Origin: Pelagibacterium luteolum
GTDB taxonomy: Bacteria > Pseudomonadota > Alphaproteobacteria > Rhizobiales > Devosiaceae
Assembly (NCBI RefSeq): GCF_900100665.1
Contig: NZ_FNCS01000003.1
Span: 186,001-250,000, forward strand
Direction of reading: 5' to 3'
DNA length: 64,000 nt
Shown here: positions 28,357 to 37,269 of the stretch, piece after piece
How the letters are laid out: each line of letters opens with the position of its first letter
Numbering within the stretch: position 1 is the first letter of the stretch
The notes under the pieces: model-generated
The model's database searches: none
Told to the model about the DNA's origin: nothing
The model's input: the letters and a program-made list of their open reading frames with translations, nothing else
Program-made: the position numbers and the translations under genes

Positions 28357-28820
28357 GCGAGTTCCTTAGTGGCCATCCAAAAATCACCGTTGTCATTGAG
28401 ACCGGCATCATACGCGCGCTTCGAATGCGTATCGCGACAGATCGCCATCAAGAGCTTTGAAGTCGCCGCCGTGCCATGTCCTTGGTACTCTTCGCTCTCG
28501 GTTTGACGCCATGAAGAAGACCTCGTACCTGCCTCGGCGCCACAAACTTTCTGAATATGGTCATCAACGGGCTCAACGCGGCCTTCCCAACGCCGATTAA
28601 GTGCGAAGAAAATTTTCGCGACACTTTCGAGGGTCAAATTGGCGTCATCAGAAAGCAATTGAGAAACCCAAGCAGCACTGCAGCCAAGTCTCGCAGCCAA
28701 ATCTGCTTGCTTAAGACCGTCAGCCTTCAGTGCTCGGAGGACCTCGTACTGAACGTCCGCGCGCAACTCTTCCACTGCAAAAATTTGAGCTTCATTAGCG
28801 TCAACGGGACCAAAATTCAT
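28353..28820 (-). CDS. HigA-type antitoxin with chaperone-addiction-like tail
   Basis: A 155-residue antitoxin. An XRE/Cro HTH spans residues ~20-75 (GLKQADLAARLGCSAAWVSQLLSD). It is followed by about 70 residues (from ~84, RVEPVDDHIQK, to DNGDFWMATKELA) beyond the usual HigA end. In TAC systems such a C-terminal extension makes the antitoxin depend on its SecB-like chaperone. It should neutralise the toxin and repress the operon. Start MNFGPVDANE overlaps the toxin stop by 4 bp. Confidence 0.82.
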   Translation of the reverse strand: MNFGPVDANEAQIFAVEELRADVQYEVLRALKADGLKQADLAARLGCSAAWVSQLLSDDANLTLESVAKIFFALNRRWEGRVEPVDDHIQKVCGAEAGTRSSSWRQTESEEYQGHGTAATSKLLMAICRDTHSKRAYDAGLNDNGDFWMATKELA

Positions 28821-29209
28821 TTTCCAATTTTCCCCTTCAAATAGTCCGCGAGCTTTAGTGCTGCTCGCTCCAATTTCGCTCGATCGGCAGCATCTTGCTT
28901 TTTCCCCGGATCGATCTCTGTAATCACAAAATCCCCGCCCTCTACAACTCCTCCATAGAGGCGCACCTTCCAAGATTTAAATGCATAGATTTGCACCTTC
29001 GTTCCGCTCTTATCGCCCGTCGAAAAGCGGCCCTCAGCCTTGAATTTCTCCGCGTCAAGAAACTCAAAGCCGTCGGCAGCAAATCGTCGCATCCACTGTA
29101 AGCAACGCGAGCGCGCCTTGGCATCGACACCTCGAAAGGCTTTTGCCACCGGACGAGTAATCCAGACGCGACAAGCTTTTCCTTCGCATACGAGTTCAAT
29201 TTCACCCAT
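28817..29209 (-). CDS. HigB/RelE-family toxin
   Basis: A 130-residue RelE-superfamily toxin, a predicted ribosome-dependent mRNA endonuclease. The core is visible in KFKAEGRFSTGDKSGTKVQIYAFKSWKVRLYGG, then GGDFVITEIDPGKKQDAADRAKLERAA, with several Lys and Arg available for RNA cleavage. It is the first gene of the three-gene operon, and toxin-before-antitoxin order is typical of HigBA. No Shine-Dalgarno is visible, and the predicted promoter leaves only about 10 nt of leader, so it may be translated from a near-leaderless message. Confidence 0.8.
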   Translation of the reverse strand: MGEIELVCEGKACRVWITRPVAKAFRGVDAKARSRCLQWMRRFAADGFEFLDAEKFKAEGRFSTGDKSGTKVQIYAFKSWKVRLYGGVVEGGDFVITEIDPGKKQDAADRAKLERAALKLADYLKGKIGK

Positions 29210-29225
29210 AGGCAGCTAGTCACGC

Positions 29226-29256
29226 CCTCATTAAGTTAAAACTTAATTCTTGACAA
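29226..29256 (-). promoter_or_regulatory. Promoter and palindromic operator of the TAC operon
   Basis: On the minus strand, ttgtca (29256-29251), 17 bp, then taatga (29233-29228) form a promoter pointing at the toxin gene. A perfect 18-bp palindrome attaagtt-aa-aacttaat (29230-29247) overlaps the -10, the position expected for autorepression by the antitoxin. A second small palindrome, tgctga-a-tcagca (29258-29270), lies just upstream. A ttgaca on the plus strand (29250-29255) faces the other way. Confidence 0.65.
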
Positions 29257-29574
29257 CTGCTGAATCAGCACGTCTAGCCCATCCTGTCATCGCTCCTTCG
29301 AAGTTACAAGGAAATGAAGCTGTTAGAGGATAAACTGGAATGTAAGCACGTGGATAAGTTTTGAAGACCAAGCAAAGTCTGCTTGAATTTGTCGCTATCT
29401 CTTCGGAAGCCTACGTGAGCGAGACGGGGGCTCGATATTGCGACCCGTTTGTTGGCCTCCCAATGACCTTATCCCCGCCGCCTCCACGACCCCTATCCTC
29501 TCCTGTCCCACAACCCCGGGCCCGGCGCGTGGAGCCTGCGTTTCTCGCCCGGTCCGAACAGACAGGAGCGGCCG

Positions 29575-30060
29575 ATGCCGTCGGATTTGCAACTCGCCCA
29601 CCTCTACAAGCCCCTCGCCGCTCGTCTCAGAGCAAGCCATAACGAAATTGCCCGTCAGGGCCGCGTCCGTCCCATGGCCGAGGTGCCCATGGACACCCTG
29701 CGGCTGGTCAGGCGCCTGCTCACCGAGGTGCGCCGTTTCGTCGGGTCGATCAGTCGCAAGGCGAGGCTCATCCCTAAACTGCCCCAGGGCAATATCAGGT
29801 TTTCCGCGCTTTCATTGTTCTTGGGCGAAGCGTGCATCCGGTTCGAGACTTTTGGCAAGGCGCTCCAGTTCGATCGCCCCGCCCCCGGCAGCCCCGCGGC
29901 CCATTACCAAGCAGCCGAAGCCGATCTGTCCTCACTGATCGCCGCTGCCACCGCCGACATTCGCCGTGTGCGCGAAAAGGATGCCGCCGAGCGCGAAGAG
30001 AAGCGGAATCGCAACGAGCCCGAGGAACACGAGCCCTACGTCAGCCAGTGGGGATTTTGA
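29575..30060 (+). CDS. Hypothetical protein, 161 residues
   Basis: Not recognised. The protein is mostly helical and soluble, with a basic middle (RLVRRLLTEVRRFVGSISRKARLIPKLP) and a highly charged, probably disordered C-terminus (REKDAAEREEKRNRNEPEEHE). caggagcgg lies about 8 bp before the ATG, supporting the start. It follows the TAC island in the same direction as the downstream stress gene. The 300 bp before it hold only the TAC promoter and no other feature I can support. Confidence 0.6.
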   Translation: MPSDLQLAHLYKPLAARLRASHNEIARQGRVRPMAEVPMDTLRLVRRLLTEVRRFVGSISRKARLIPKLPQGNIRFSALSLFLGEACIRFETFGKALQFDRPAPGSPAAHYQAAEADLSSLIAAATADIRRVREKDAAEREEKRNRNEPEEHEPYVSQWGF

Positions 30061-30144
30061 GCCCGTAGCCTCCCCTCCCCGTCATCCCGGGGCGTGTCCC
30101 CAGGATCCAGTACTGCCTCTCCACATACACGAAACAAAAGACTT

Positions 30145-30360
30145 ATCCCCGCGGCACGAACCTCCATTAGGATCACAGGCATGGGCTTGCATCGGGCGCG
30201 GATGCATACGAGCTTTCGGCAAGCCTGGTCCGGGTTCCTCGCGGGTCGCTGCGGGGAAGGCCCAAACGTCACAAGTGCCGGCCGTCGCCACCATACGACG
30301 GTGTACCGGGGAAACCCGGCGGGGATTGACCCCAGCCTTCTGAAGGGCGACTAAGCCCAA
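30145..30360 (+). repeat. Dispersed ~215-bp repeat, copy 1
   Basis: Near-identical to the reverse complement of 50692-50915. The best-conserved part runs from gggttcctcgcgggtcgc (~30229) through cgtcacaagtgccgg to gaagggcgactaagcc (30355). The left ~80 bp are more diverged. It contains short GC hairpins and no credible gene. Confidence 0.65.
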
Positions 30361-30489
30361 AACCCCGGACATGAACGGCGAAGCTGGCTTCGCACACTAC
30401 AAAAATCGGATGAAGCAAGCTTCGCCGTTCATCGCCCACCCATCCCCCGAGGCCCTTGGCCGTCGGCCATTTCCGCGCGCCCAGCCAAG

Positions 30490-30623
30490 GCCCCCTCACC
30501 CGGCGCTACGCGCCGACCTCTCCCCCGAGGGAGAGGTAAAGGCACCGAGCGCGCTGCAGACTCAACCTCTCCCTTCGGGGGAGAGGTCGGCTGGCGCAGC
30601 CAGACGGGTGAGGGGGCCTTCCT
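30490..30623. repeat. Pair of REP-like palindromic elements in inverted orientation
   Basis: Two copies of the element seen after uvrB: 30490-30537 (ggccccctcaccc...gacctctccc) and 30573-30623 (acctctccc...gggtgagggggcc), facing each other. They lie between a dispersed repeat and the stress-protein gene. Confidence 0.6.
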
Positions 30624-30688
30624 TTATACTCGCGCAACTCTTGGGCTCCCTCCACCGTTCTCCCCAGAACACAAAAAGGAGTTTGCTC

Positions 30689-31198
30689 ATGTCCCACCAC
30701 AACGAACAGGCCGAACAGCTTTCGCCCGCCGAGACCGAAGACCGGATCTGGAAGATCGCCGACGATATCCGCATCTGCATGCTCACCACATGGAGCGGAT
30801 CCGAGCAGCATTCGCGCCCGCTCTCGGCGCACGTCTCGCGTGACGAGCACGCCGTCTATTTCCTCGTCGACGAAAGCGGCCACAAGAACGAGGAGATCGA
30901 GAAATTCCCCGAAGTTTCCTGCGCCTTCGTCGACAAGGGCTCCAACGACTATGTAGTGATCGCCGGCGAAGCGAAAATCACCAACGACCGCGCCAAGATC
31001 AAGGAGCTGTGGTCGAACTTCGCAAAGGCCTGGTGGGACGATGAAAACGACCCCTCCATCCGCCTCCTCACCGTCTCCCCCTCGCGGGGCGAAGTCTGGG
31101 ACGGCCCCGGCAGCGCCATCGCCAAGGCCAAGATGCTGTTGTCCGCAGCCACGGGCGGCGATATCGACATGGGCGAGACGGGTAAAACCAGACTCTAA
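30689..31198 (+). CDS. Pyridoxamine 5'-phosphate oxidase-like general stress protein
   Basis: A 169-residue split-barrel flavin-binding protein of the general stress protein 26 type. RICMLTTWSGSEQHSRPLSAHVSRDEHAVYFLVDESGHKNEEI spans the first half of the barrel, with WDDENDPSIRLLTVSP later. It probably binds FMN or F420-like cofactors; the reaction is unknown. The start at 30689 follows aaaaaggag by 8 bp; the longer frame from 30371 is repeat sequence. Confidence 0.85.
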   Translation: MSHHNEQAEQLSPAETEDRIWKIADDIRICMLTTWSGSEQHSRPLSAHVSRDEHAVYFLVDESGHKNEEIEKFPEVSCAFVDKGSNDYVVIAGEAKITNDRAKIKELWSNFAKAWWDDENDPSIRLLTVSPSRGEVWDGPGSAIAKAKMLLSAATGGDIDMGETGKTRL

Positions 31199-31291
31199 TC
31201 TAAATACCACATTCAGTTAAGGTTCAGGTGGCGTAGGCTTTATTGGGGTCAAGGCAGCAGAGAGCTGCCAGCAACTCACAGGAGAAGCGTC

Positions 31292-31774
31292 ATGGCTCTC
31301 GGTAAAACAGCAATAAAGGGCGGCATCGCCGCTCTGTTTCTCGCGGTGATGACCGTGGGCGCTTCCGCATGGGAAGCCTACGCCACCGCCTCCGTCAATG
31401 TCCGCTCAGGCCCCTCCACCGGCTATCAGGTCATCGACGTCCTGCAGCGTAACCAGGTGGTCGATGTCGAATACTGTCGCTCCGGCTGGTGTTTCGTCGA
31501 TACGGGTCGTTATGGCCGCACCGGCTGGGTGTCGCAGAACTACCTCGCCCAGGCCGGCAATTGGCAGCCCCCGCGCCCGCAGCCTCCGGTGTATCAGCCG
31601 CCGCGTCCGCGTCCTCCGTATTGGGGCCATCCCAACCCGCGGCCTCCGCACTGGAACCCCGGCCCGCAGCGGCCTCCGCACTGGAACCCGCCGCCCCGCC
31701 CGCGGCCCACTCCGCCTAACAACAGCGAAGTGTGCTTCAACGGCCCCAACGGCTATTTCTGCATCGGGAACTAA
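31292..31774 (+). CDS. Secreted SH3b protein with proline-rich tail
   Basis: A 160-residue exported protein with a signal peptide (residues 1-26, ending VGASA), a bacterial SH3 domain (residues ~29-88, ASVNVRSGPSTGYQVIDVL... GRTGWVSQNYL), then about 55 residues dominated by Pro, Arg, Trp and His in PPHWNP-like repeats. It ends with a short Cys-containing motif (EVCFNGPNGYFCIGN). The SH3 part is paralogous to the protein at 14931. Probably periplasmic or wall-associated. caggag precedes the ATG. Confidence 0.8.
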   Translation: MALGKTAIKGGIAALFLAVMTVGASAWEAYATASVNVRSGPSTGYQVIDVLQRNQVVDVEYCRSGWCFVDTGRYGRTGWVSQNYLAQAGNWQPPRPQPPVYQPPRPRPPYWGHPNPRPPHWNPGPQRPPHWNPPPRPRPTPPNNSEVCFNGPNGYFCIGN

Positions 31775-31788
31775 TCCCTGCGACACAA

Positions 31789-31817
31789 TGGCCGGAGCCA
31801 CAAGCTCCGGCCATCTT
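31789..31817 (+). terminator. Terminator after the SH3 proline-rich gene
   Basis: A perfect 10-bp stem (tggccggagc / gctccggcca) with a 5-nt loop and tcttgcttt tail. Confidence 0.75.
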
Positions 31818-31879
31818 GCTTTATCCCCATCGCATTCTGATATGCTAAGCTCTTCCAATCGAGCCTACAGAGCCTATCC

Positions 31880-32095
31880 ATGAAATCCTACGTCAAGCTC
31901 GCCTCCGGCTTCATGCTCTCCGGCGTCAGCGCCGTCTTCCTCGAGCGCGCCGTCGCGTCCGGCATGGCCAACGCCAACATGCACCTGCCCGTCGGCAGCG
32001 GTTGGTTGACGACCGCCATGGCCGTCATCCCCCTCGCCCTCCTGGCGGTCGGTGTGGTGATCTATATCGGCGGCGCCGTCCTGGGCCTGAAATAG
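31880..32095 (+). CDS. Small membrane protein, 71 residues
   Basis: Two predicted hydrophobic segments (residues ~8-26 and ~44-68, AMAVIPLALLAVGVVIYIGGAVLGL) joined by a polar loop. No recognised domain. No strong ribosome-binding site is seen. It converges with the membrane-protein gene that ends 1 bp after its stop. Confidence 0.5.
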   Translation: MKSYVKLASGFMLSGVSAVFLERAVASGMANANMHLPVGSGWLTTAMAVIPLALLAVGVVIYIGGAVLGLK

Positions 32096-32096
32096 C

Positions 32097-32540
32097 CTAT
32101 CCGGTCTTGAGCCGGTCGATGTCGATCCCCCGACCGGCCATCCTGGACTTGAACGTGCGATACAAAAACACGTTCAGTCCATAAAGCGCCGCCACCGCGA
32201 TCAAGAGGGCGATCACGAAGTCCCGCGTCCCCGCGCCCTCGATCGCAAACCCCAGCGCCACGAAAAACGCGATGATCCCGCCGATCGTAGCGATGTAGAA
32301 CCGCTTGTCGCTCTCGGCCCGCACCTCGCGCCCGGCCGCCAGCAGCACGTCCCGCCGCTCTGCGTCGCCCATCGCCGCCATCGCCTCGGGCACCCCCTCG
32401 CGCTCCAAGCTCGCCATATAGCTGTCGGCCCGCTCACCAATGCGCGTGTCTAACCGCTGCGCATTCCACTTGCCCAGCATGAGGTTGCCGATAACCGTAA
32501 TGGCCGCCAGCCCGATGGCCGCGTAGAGCAGTATGATCAA
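32097..32540 (-). CDS. Hypothetical membrane protein, 147 residues
   Basis: Three predicted membrane helices: residues 1-23 (MIILLYAAIGLAAITVIGNLML), ~80-100 (FYIATIGGIIAFFVALGFAI) and ~108-128 (DFVIALLIAVAALYGLNVFLY). Between helices 1 and 2 is a charged cytoplasmic loop (ERADSYMASLEREGVPEAMAAM). Family not recognised; it may be a small scaffold or sensor. Confidence 0.6.
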   Translation of the reverse strand: MIILLYAAIGLAAITVIGNLMLGKWNAQRLDTRIGERADSYMASLEREGVPEAMAAMGDAERRDVLLAAGREVRAESDKRFYIATIGGIIAFFVALGFAIEGAGTRDFVIALLIAVAALYGLNVFLYRTFKSRMAGRGIDIDRLKTG

Positions 32541-32692
32541 AAGATTGCCTCCAGATAAGTTTGGCCCAACATGGCCACCCGGACACCACGATGCAAGTTT
32601 TCCCCACTTACGCCAGTCGGGTTAGACTGTTCGTTCACCGGAGGCTCATCTCCGGTCCGGTACTGTAGCCGCATCGAACAAGGAGCGAAGAC

Positions 32693-32902
32693 ATGGCACT
32701 TACGCGCTGGGGCACAGCATTTCTCCAACTCGGAGCGCTGCTCCTGGCAATCGGCATCCTGCCAGTGGTCGTTATGGAAACACTCTTCCCCGGCGCCTCC
32801 ATGACGGTGCCCATCCTCCTTAGCCTTTCTGCCGCACCTCTGGGTGGAGTGTGTCTGGTGACGGGTCTGGTGATTTGGGCGATAGGTGCGGCGCGGCGAT
32901 AG
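32693..32902 (+). CDS. Small membrane protein, 69 residues
   Basis: Two hydrophobic helices (residues ~8-30 and ~40-65), ending in Ala-Ala-Arg-Arg. aaggag lies about 8 bp before the ATG, a convincing start. The last 83 bp overlap the 3' end of the convergent DMT transporter gene, which is unusually long for a tail-to-tail overlap. Function unknown. Confidence 0.6.
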   Translation: MALTRWGTAFLQLGALLLAIGILPVVVMETLFPGASMTVPILLSLSAAPLGGVCLVTGLVIWAIGAARR

Positions 32903-33821
32903 CGGAACCCTTCATCAGCGGACGCTTGACCGCCAGTTGACGTTCCCGCCACATCACCGCCAGCCCGGCCACGACGATGATGACCCCGCCAGCCAGCGCG
33001 AACCCGTCGATCACCGTACCGAAGACCACAAACCCCAGCGTGATGGCCCATGGCAGCGAAAAATAGTTGAACGGTTGCAACATGCTGGCCGGCGCGTAGC
33101 GAAGCGACACCATCACAAGTCCGTGCCCACCACACATGGTCAGGCACAAGACGCCGACCATCCACAAGTCCTCCATGGCGATCGGCGCCCAGAAGAACAC
33201 ACCCACTGCAGTGGTCAGCACCAAGCCAACCACCGCCACATAAAACAACGACGTGGTCGTGGTATCCACCTGGCTCACCTTTCGCGTCAGCACCAGATAG
33301 AGCGCGTAGAACGCCGAGCTGAGCACCGCGTATATCACGCCCAGCTCGACCGTTATGAAGCCGGGCCTGATGATCAACAGCGCACCCGCAAAGCCCATGA
33401 GAACCGCACTCATGCGCACCATGCCGACCTTTTCGCCGAGCAGCGGAATGGCAAAGACCGTGACCAGCAATGGATAGACCATGTTGATCGCCCCGATGTC
33501 CCCGAGCGCTACCGTCTTGAGCGCCTCAGCGAAAAACCAGATGTCGACGACCAGCAGCACCCCTCGAGCGACTTGCCACCCCACAGCCCGCGAAACAAAA
33601 GCGCGCCGCAGCGTCGAATTGCGCACCACCAGCCAGATGGCCAGCGCAAAAAATGCCCAATAGCGGATCATGACGATCTGAAACGGTGAATAGGTCTCTA
33701 CGAGGATTTTCGAGATCGCGTCCTGAACCCCGAAAATAACCATGGCGGCCAGAAGAAAGCCGACGCCCTTGCCGAGATTGAGTTCACTCGCCGTAAACGG
33801 CACCGATTTCTGCGCAGTCAT
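32820..33821 (-). CDS. DMT superfamily (EamA) transporter
   Basis: A 333-residue ten-helix transporter made of two EamA repeats. The first repeat begins GVGFLLAAMVIFGVQDAISKIL, and the second begins at VELGVIYAVLSSAFYALYLVLTR. Members export metabolites such as amino acids or drugs; the substrate is not inferable. ATG 33821 is preferred over GTG 33833 because gggga precedes it by 7 bp. The polar C-terminal tail after residue ~300 is encoded in the overlap with the small membrane-protein gene. Confidence 0.85.
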   Translation of the reverse strand: MTAQKSVPFTASELNLGKGVGFLLAAMVIFGVQDAISKILVETYSPFQIVMIRYWAFFALAIWLVVRNSTLRRAFVSRAVGWQVARGVLLVVDIWFFAEALKTVALGDIGAINMVYPLLVTVFAIPLLGEKVGMVRMSAVLMGFAGALLIIRPGFITVELGVIYAVLSSAFYALYLVLTRKVSQVDTTTTSLFYVAVVGLVLTTAVGVFFWAPIAMEDLWMVGVLCLTMCGGHGLVMVSLRYAPASMLQPFNYFSLPWAITLGFVVFGTVIDGFALAGGVIIVVAGLAVMWRERQLAVKRPLMKGSAIAAPHLSPKSPDPSPDTLHPEVRQKG

Positions 33822-34013
33822 TGTGGTCCCCACACCGTTCGCCGAGCGATAGGCTGTTCACCGGGAATTGGCTAGCCAAACTTATGCCCGGCCCACCGCA
33901 TATCGCGTATCATTGCTGACACGATCGGGCTGACCGCGACGGTAAACCGGTTGCGTTGCCCATCCGTAATCCCTATTTCCCGATCAACTGAAACACCCAC
34001 ACCGGAGCACATC

Positions 34014-34772
34014 ATGAAAGGCGTCGCCCTCGTCACTGGAGCAGCAGATCGCATCGGCGCCGCCATCGCCATCCGCCTCGCCGCCGAGGACTACGCCGTC
34101 GTGATCCATTACCGGTCCTCGGGCGAAAAAGCCGAGGAACTCGCCCAAGCCATTCAGGGCGATGGCGGTCGCGCCGATATCGTACAAGCCGATCTGGCGA
34201 AGCGCGAAGATCGCATGGGGCTGGTCGCTAAGGCAGCCGAACCGTTCGGCCAGCTCACGGTGCTGATCAACAACGCGTCAGTTTTCGAGCCCGACTCTGC
34301 GGAAACGCTTCACGAGGATCTGTGGGATCTGCACATGGCTGTCCACGCCGAAGCCCCGGCCTTTCTCTCCCGCGATTTTGCCGCCCAACTTCCCGATGGA
34401 GAGGAGGGCAACATCATCAACATCATTGATGAGCGCGTGCTGACGCTATCGCCCGACTATTTCTCCTACACGCTCTCGAAGTCCCTCCTCTGGACGGCGA
34501 CGCGGACCCTGGCCCAATCGCTCGCGCCGCGCATTCGCGTCAACGCGATCGGACCAGGACCAACGCTTGCCAATTCCCGCCAAAGCGAGGAAGAGTTCAA
34601 GGCGTCCCGGAAACGACTGCCCCTGCAGCGCGGCGCCGATCCCGATGAGATCGCGCGAGGCATCGCAGCGATTCTTGACCTGCCGGCAATGACCGGGCAG
34701 ATGCTGGCTCTCGATGGCGGCGAGCATCTCGAATGGAACCAACAGAACGGCCCGACCCCGCGCAAGCAATGA
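34014..34772 (+). CDS. SDR family oxidoreductase (pteridine reductase-like)
   Basis: A 252-residue Rossmann-fold NAD(P)H-dependent reductase. The nucleotide motif is [12 protein letters not shown] (residues 8-19), the structural NNAS is present, and the catalytic YTLSK is in place. It sits directly before uvrC with a 4-bp overlap, an arrangement conserved in Rhizobiales, where the neighbours then run to pgsA and moaDE as here. That hints at a pterin-related role but the substrate is unproven. The start MKGVALVTG fits the family. Confidence 0.85.
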   Translation: MKGVALVTGAADRIGAAIAIRLAAEDYAVVIHYRSSGEKAEELAQAIQGDGGRADIVQADLAKREDRMGLVAKAAEPFGQLTVLINNASVFEPDSAETLHEDLWDLHMAVHAEAPAFLSRDFAAQLPDGEEGNIINIIDERVLTLSPDYFSYTLSKSLLWTATRTLAQSLAPRIRVNAIGPGPTLANSRQSEEEFKASRKRLPLQRGADPDEIARGIAAILDLPAMTGQMLALDGGEHLEWNQQNGPTPRKQ

Positions 34773-36643
34773 CGCCAGATACAGACCCCACCGGCCCCGA
34801 CATCATCCGCGGTTTCGTAAAGACCCTGCCCACCGGCGCGGGCGTCTATCGCATGCTCGATGAAAAGGGCGACGTCATTTATGTCGGCAAGGCGCGAAAT
34901 CTGAAGGCACGCGTCACAAACTACACCCGTTACGAAGGCAATTCGGTTCGCATCAACCGCATGATCTCCTCGACCCGCTCGATGGAGTTCGTGCGCACGG
35001 AAACCGAGGCTCAGGCGCTTCTCCTCGAAGCCAATCTCATCAAGCGCCTTCGACCGCGCTACAACGTGCTCCTGCGCGACGACAAGTCGTTCCCCTATAT
35101 CCTCATCGCCACCGAGCACGAGGCGCCCGAGCTCACAAAGCACCGCGGATCGCGGCGGCGCAAAGGTCATTACTTTGGCCCCTTCGCGTCCGCGGTCGCG
35201 GTGAGCCGCACCATCACCGCGCTGCAAAAAGCCTTTCTTCTGCGCAATTGTTCGGACAGTTTTTATGCAGGTCGTGTCCGCCCCTGCCTGCAGCATCAGA
35301 TCAAGCGCTGTTCCGCGCCCTGCACCGGCGTGATTTCTATCCCGGACTACGCCGAGCTTGTGGAGGAAGCGCGCGATTTCCTCTCCGGCAAATCCAAGGC
35401 CGTTCAGGACCATCTGCAAAAGGAAATGAACGAGGCCGCCGAAGCGCTCGATTTCGAGCGCGCCGCTCGGATACGCGATCGCCTGAGCGCCCTCGCCTTG
35501 ATCCAGGGCTCAGGCATGGCCTCGCAAACCGTCGCTGAAGCCGACGTCTTTGCCATTCACAACGAGGCGGGCAATTTCTGCGTCCAGGTGTTTTTCTATC
35601 GCGCCCACCAAAACTGGGGCAATTACGCGTTCTATCCGCGCGCTGACGACACCGCGACCAATGCCGAGGTCCTTGAAGCCTTCATCGCGCAATTTTACGA
35701 GAACCGCCTGCCCCCACGTCTCGTGCTGCTGTCCGAGGAACTGGCGGAGCCCGATGTGTTGCGTGAGGCTTTGGCAACCCGCGCCGAGCGCTCCGTGAAA
35801 ATCGAAACCCCGCTCCGTGGAGAAAAACGCGCCCTCGTCGAACACGGGCTGACCAATGCGCGCGAGGCATTGGGTCGCCACCTGTCGGATTCCGCCAGCC
35901 AGCGTAAGCTCCTCGAAGCTATGGCCGACACGTTCAGCCTCGACGAAACCCCACGCCGTATCGAGATTTACGACAACTCCCACATCCAGGGCACGAACGC
36001 CGTCGGCGCCATGGTTGTCGCCGGTCTCGAGGGCCTATCGAAAAAGCACTACCGCACCTTCAACATCAAATCGAAAGAGCTCACGCCCGGTGACGATTTC
36101 GGCATGATGCGCGAAGTCCTCACTCGTCGCTTCACGCGCCTCGCCGCCGAAAGCCTGGTCGACGCCGAAGATGACAATACGGGCATGCCCGACTGGCCCG
36201 ACGTATTGCTGATCGACGGTGGCGCCGGCCAGACTAATGCCGTCAAGGCTGTACTGTCCGAAATGAACCTGCCCCGCGAAGTTGCAATCATCGGCATCGC
36301 CAAGGGTGAGGAACGCAATGCGGGGCGCGAGACTTTCTTCATGGAGGGACGCGAGCCGTTCATGCTGCCGGCCCGCGATCCGGTTCTTTACTATGTTCAG
36401 CGCCTGCGCGACGAGGCCCACCGCTTCGCTATCGGAACGCACAGGGCGCGGCGAAAAAAGGAAATGATCAAGAACCCGCTCGACGAAATCGAAGGTATCG
36501 GTCCCACGCGCAAGCGAGCCCTGCTCCAACACTTCGGTTCGGCCAAGGCCGTATCGCGCGCATCGGTCGCCGACATTGCCAATTTGCCGGGCATCTCGAC
36601 CGCAATGGCGCAATTGATCTACGATCATTTCAACCGCAGCTAA
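34769..36643 (+). CDS. uvrC: UvrABC excision nuclease subunit C
   Basis: Makes both incisions in nucleotide excision repair. The 624-residue protein has the GIY-YIG nuclease (GVYRML at 25-30, [13 protein letters not shown] at 37-49), a Cys cluster ([15 protein letters not shown]), a UVR segment ([20 protein letters not shown]), the RNase H-like nuclease ([20 protein letters not shown], and LLIDGGAGQ), and a C-terminal HhH pair ([17 protein letters not shown]). The start at 34769 forms ATGA with the SDR stop; the family N-terminus fits. Confidence 0.96.
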   Translation: MTPDTDPTGPDIIRGFVKTLPTGAGVYRMLDEKGDVIYVGKARNLKARVTNYTRYEGNSVRINRMISSTRSMEFVRTETEAQALLLEANLIKRLRPRYNVLLRDDKSFPYILIATEHEAPELTKHRGSRRRKGHYFGPFASAVAVSRTITALQKAFLLRNCSDSFYAGRVRPCLQHQIKRCSAPCTGVISIPDYAELVEEARDFLSGKSKAVQDHLQKEMNEAAEALDFERAARIRDRLSALALIQGSGMASQTVAEADVFAIHNEAGNFCVQVFFYRAHQNWGNYAFYPRADDTATNAEVLEAFIAQFYENRLPPRLVLLSEELAEPDVLREALATRAERSVKIETPLRGEKRALVEHGLTNAREALGRHLSDSASQRKLLEAMADTFSLDETPRRIEIYDNSHIQGTNAVGAMVVAGLEGLSKKHYRTFNIKSKELTPGDDFGMMREVLTRRFTRLAAESLVDAEDDNTGMPDWPDVLLIDGGAGQTNAVKAVLSEMNLPREVAIIGIAKGEERNAGRETFFMEGREPFMLPARDPVLYYVQRLRDEAHRFAIGTHRARRKKEMIKNPLDEIEGIGPTRKRALLQHFGSAKAVSRASVADIANLPGISTAMAQLIYDHFNRS

Positions 36644-36693
36644 GCCCGATGCCGGAACTCTTAGGCACCGAAGCACAGAGGAATAAGCGCTAG

Positions 36694-37269
36694 ATGACCG
36701 ACACCAAATTCGACATGGCCAAGCTGCCCAACTATTTGACCTATGGCCGCATCGCCGCTGTCCCCGTCATCATGCTGCTGATCCTCGCCGATAACACCTT
36801 TCTGCGCTGGCTGGCTCTCATCCTCTATATCGCAGCAGCAATTACCGATTATCTCGATGGCTATTACGCTCGCAAATATGGCACCATCTCGCCGATCGGT
36901 CGCATGCTGGACCCTATCGCCGATAAGCTGCTCGTCGCCGCGCTGCTGCTGGTGTTCTGCTTTGACGGCAGTTTTGGCCATTGGGACTTGATCCCGGCGA
37001 CGATCATCCTCTGCCGCGAAATTTTCGTTTCCGGCCTGCGCGAGTTTATGGGCACCGAAAAGATCGTCGTGCCGGTGACCAAGCTGGCCAAATACAAGAC
37101 GACGGTGCAATTGGTCGCCTTGGCGTTCGTCATCGCCGAGCCGCTAATCTTGGGCATGCGCGAAGTGACCGATATCCTGCTCTGGCTCGCCGCCATTCTC
37201 ACGGCCATCACGGGCTGGCAGTACTGGACCAGCGTCACCAACCATTTCAAGGATGAGGACGCACTTTGA
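36694..37269 (+). CDS. pgsA: CDP-diacylglycerol--glycerol-3-phosphate 3-phosphatidyltransferase
   Basis: An inner-membrane enzyme making phosphatidylglycerol phosphate from CDP-diacylglycerol and glycerol 3-phosphate. The 191-residue protein has the CDP-alcohol phosphotransferase signature D-G-x2-A-R-x8-G-x3-D-x3-D in DYLDGYYARKYG...GRMLDPIADK, about residues 53-76. Several hydrophobic helices follow. It lies 50 bp after uvrC and overlaps moaD by 4 bp. Confidence 0.95.
   Translation: MTDTKFDMAKLPNYLTYGRIAAVPVIMLLILADNTFLRWLALILYIAAAITDYLDGYYARKYGTISPIGRMLDPIADKLLVAALLLVFCFDGSFGHWDLIPATIILCREIFVSGLREFMGTEKIVVPVTKLAKYKTTVQLVALAFVIAEPLILGMREVTDILLWLAAILTAITGWQYWTSVTNHFKDEDAL

Noticed and set aside
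30082-30372. Open frames inside the dispersed repeat, also present at 50708-50956
   Set aside because: Both copies can be read as short proteins in several frames; the shared feature is the DNA repeat and no frame has a ribosome-binding site.
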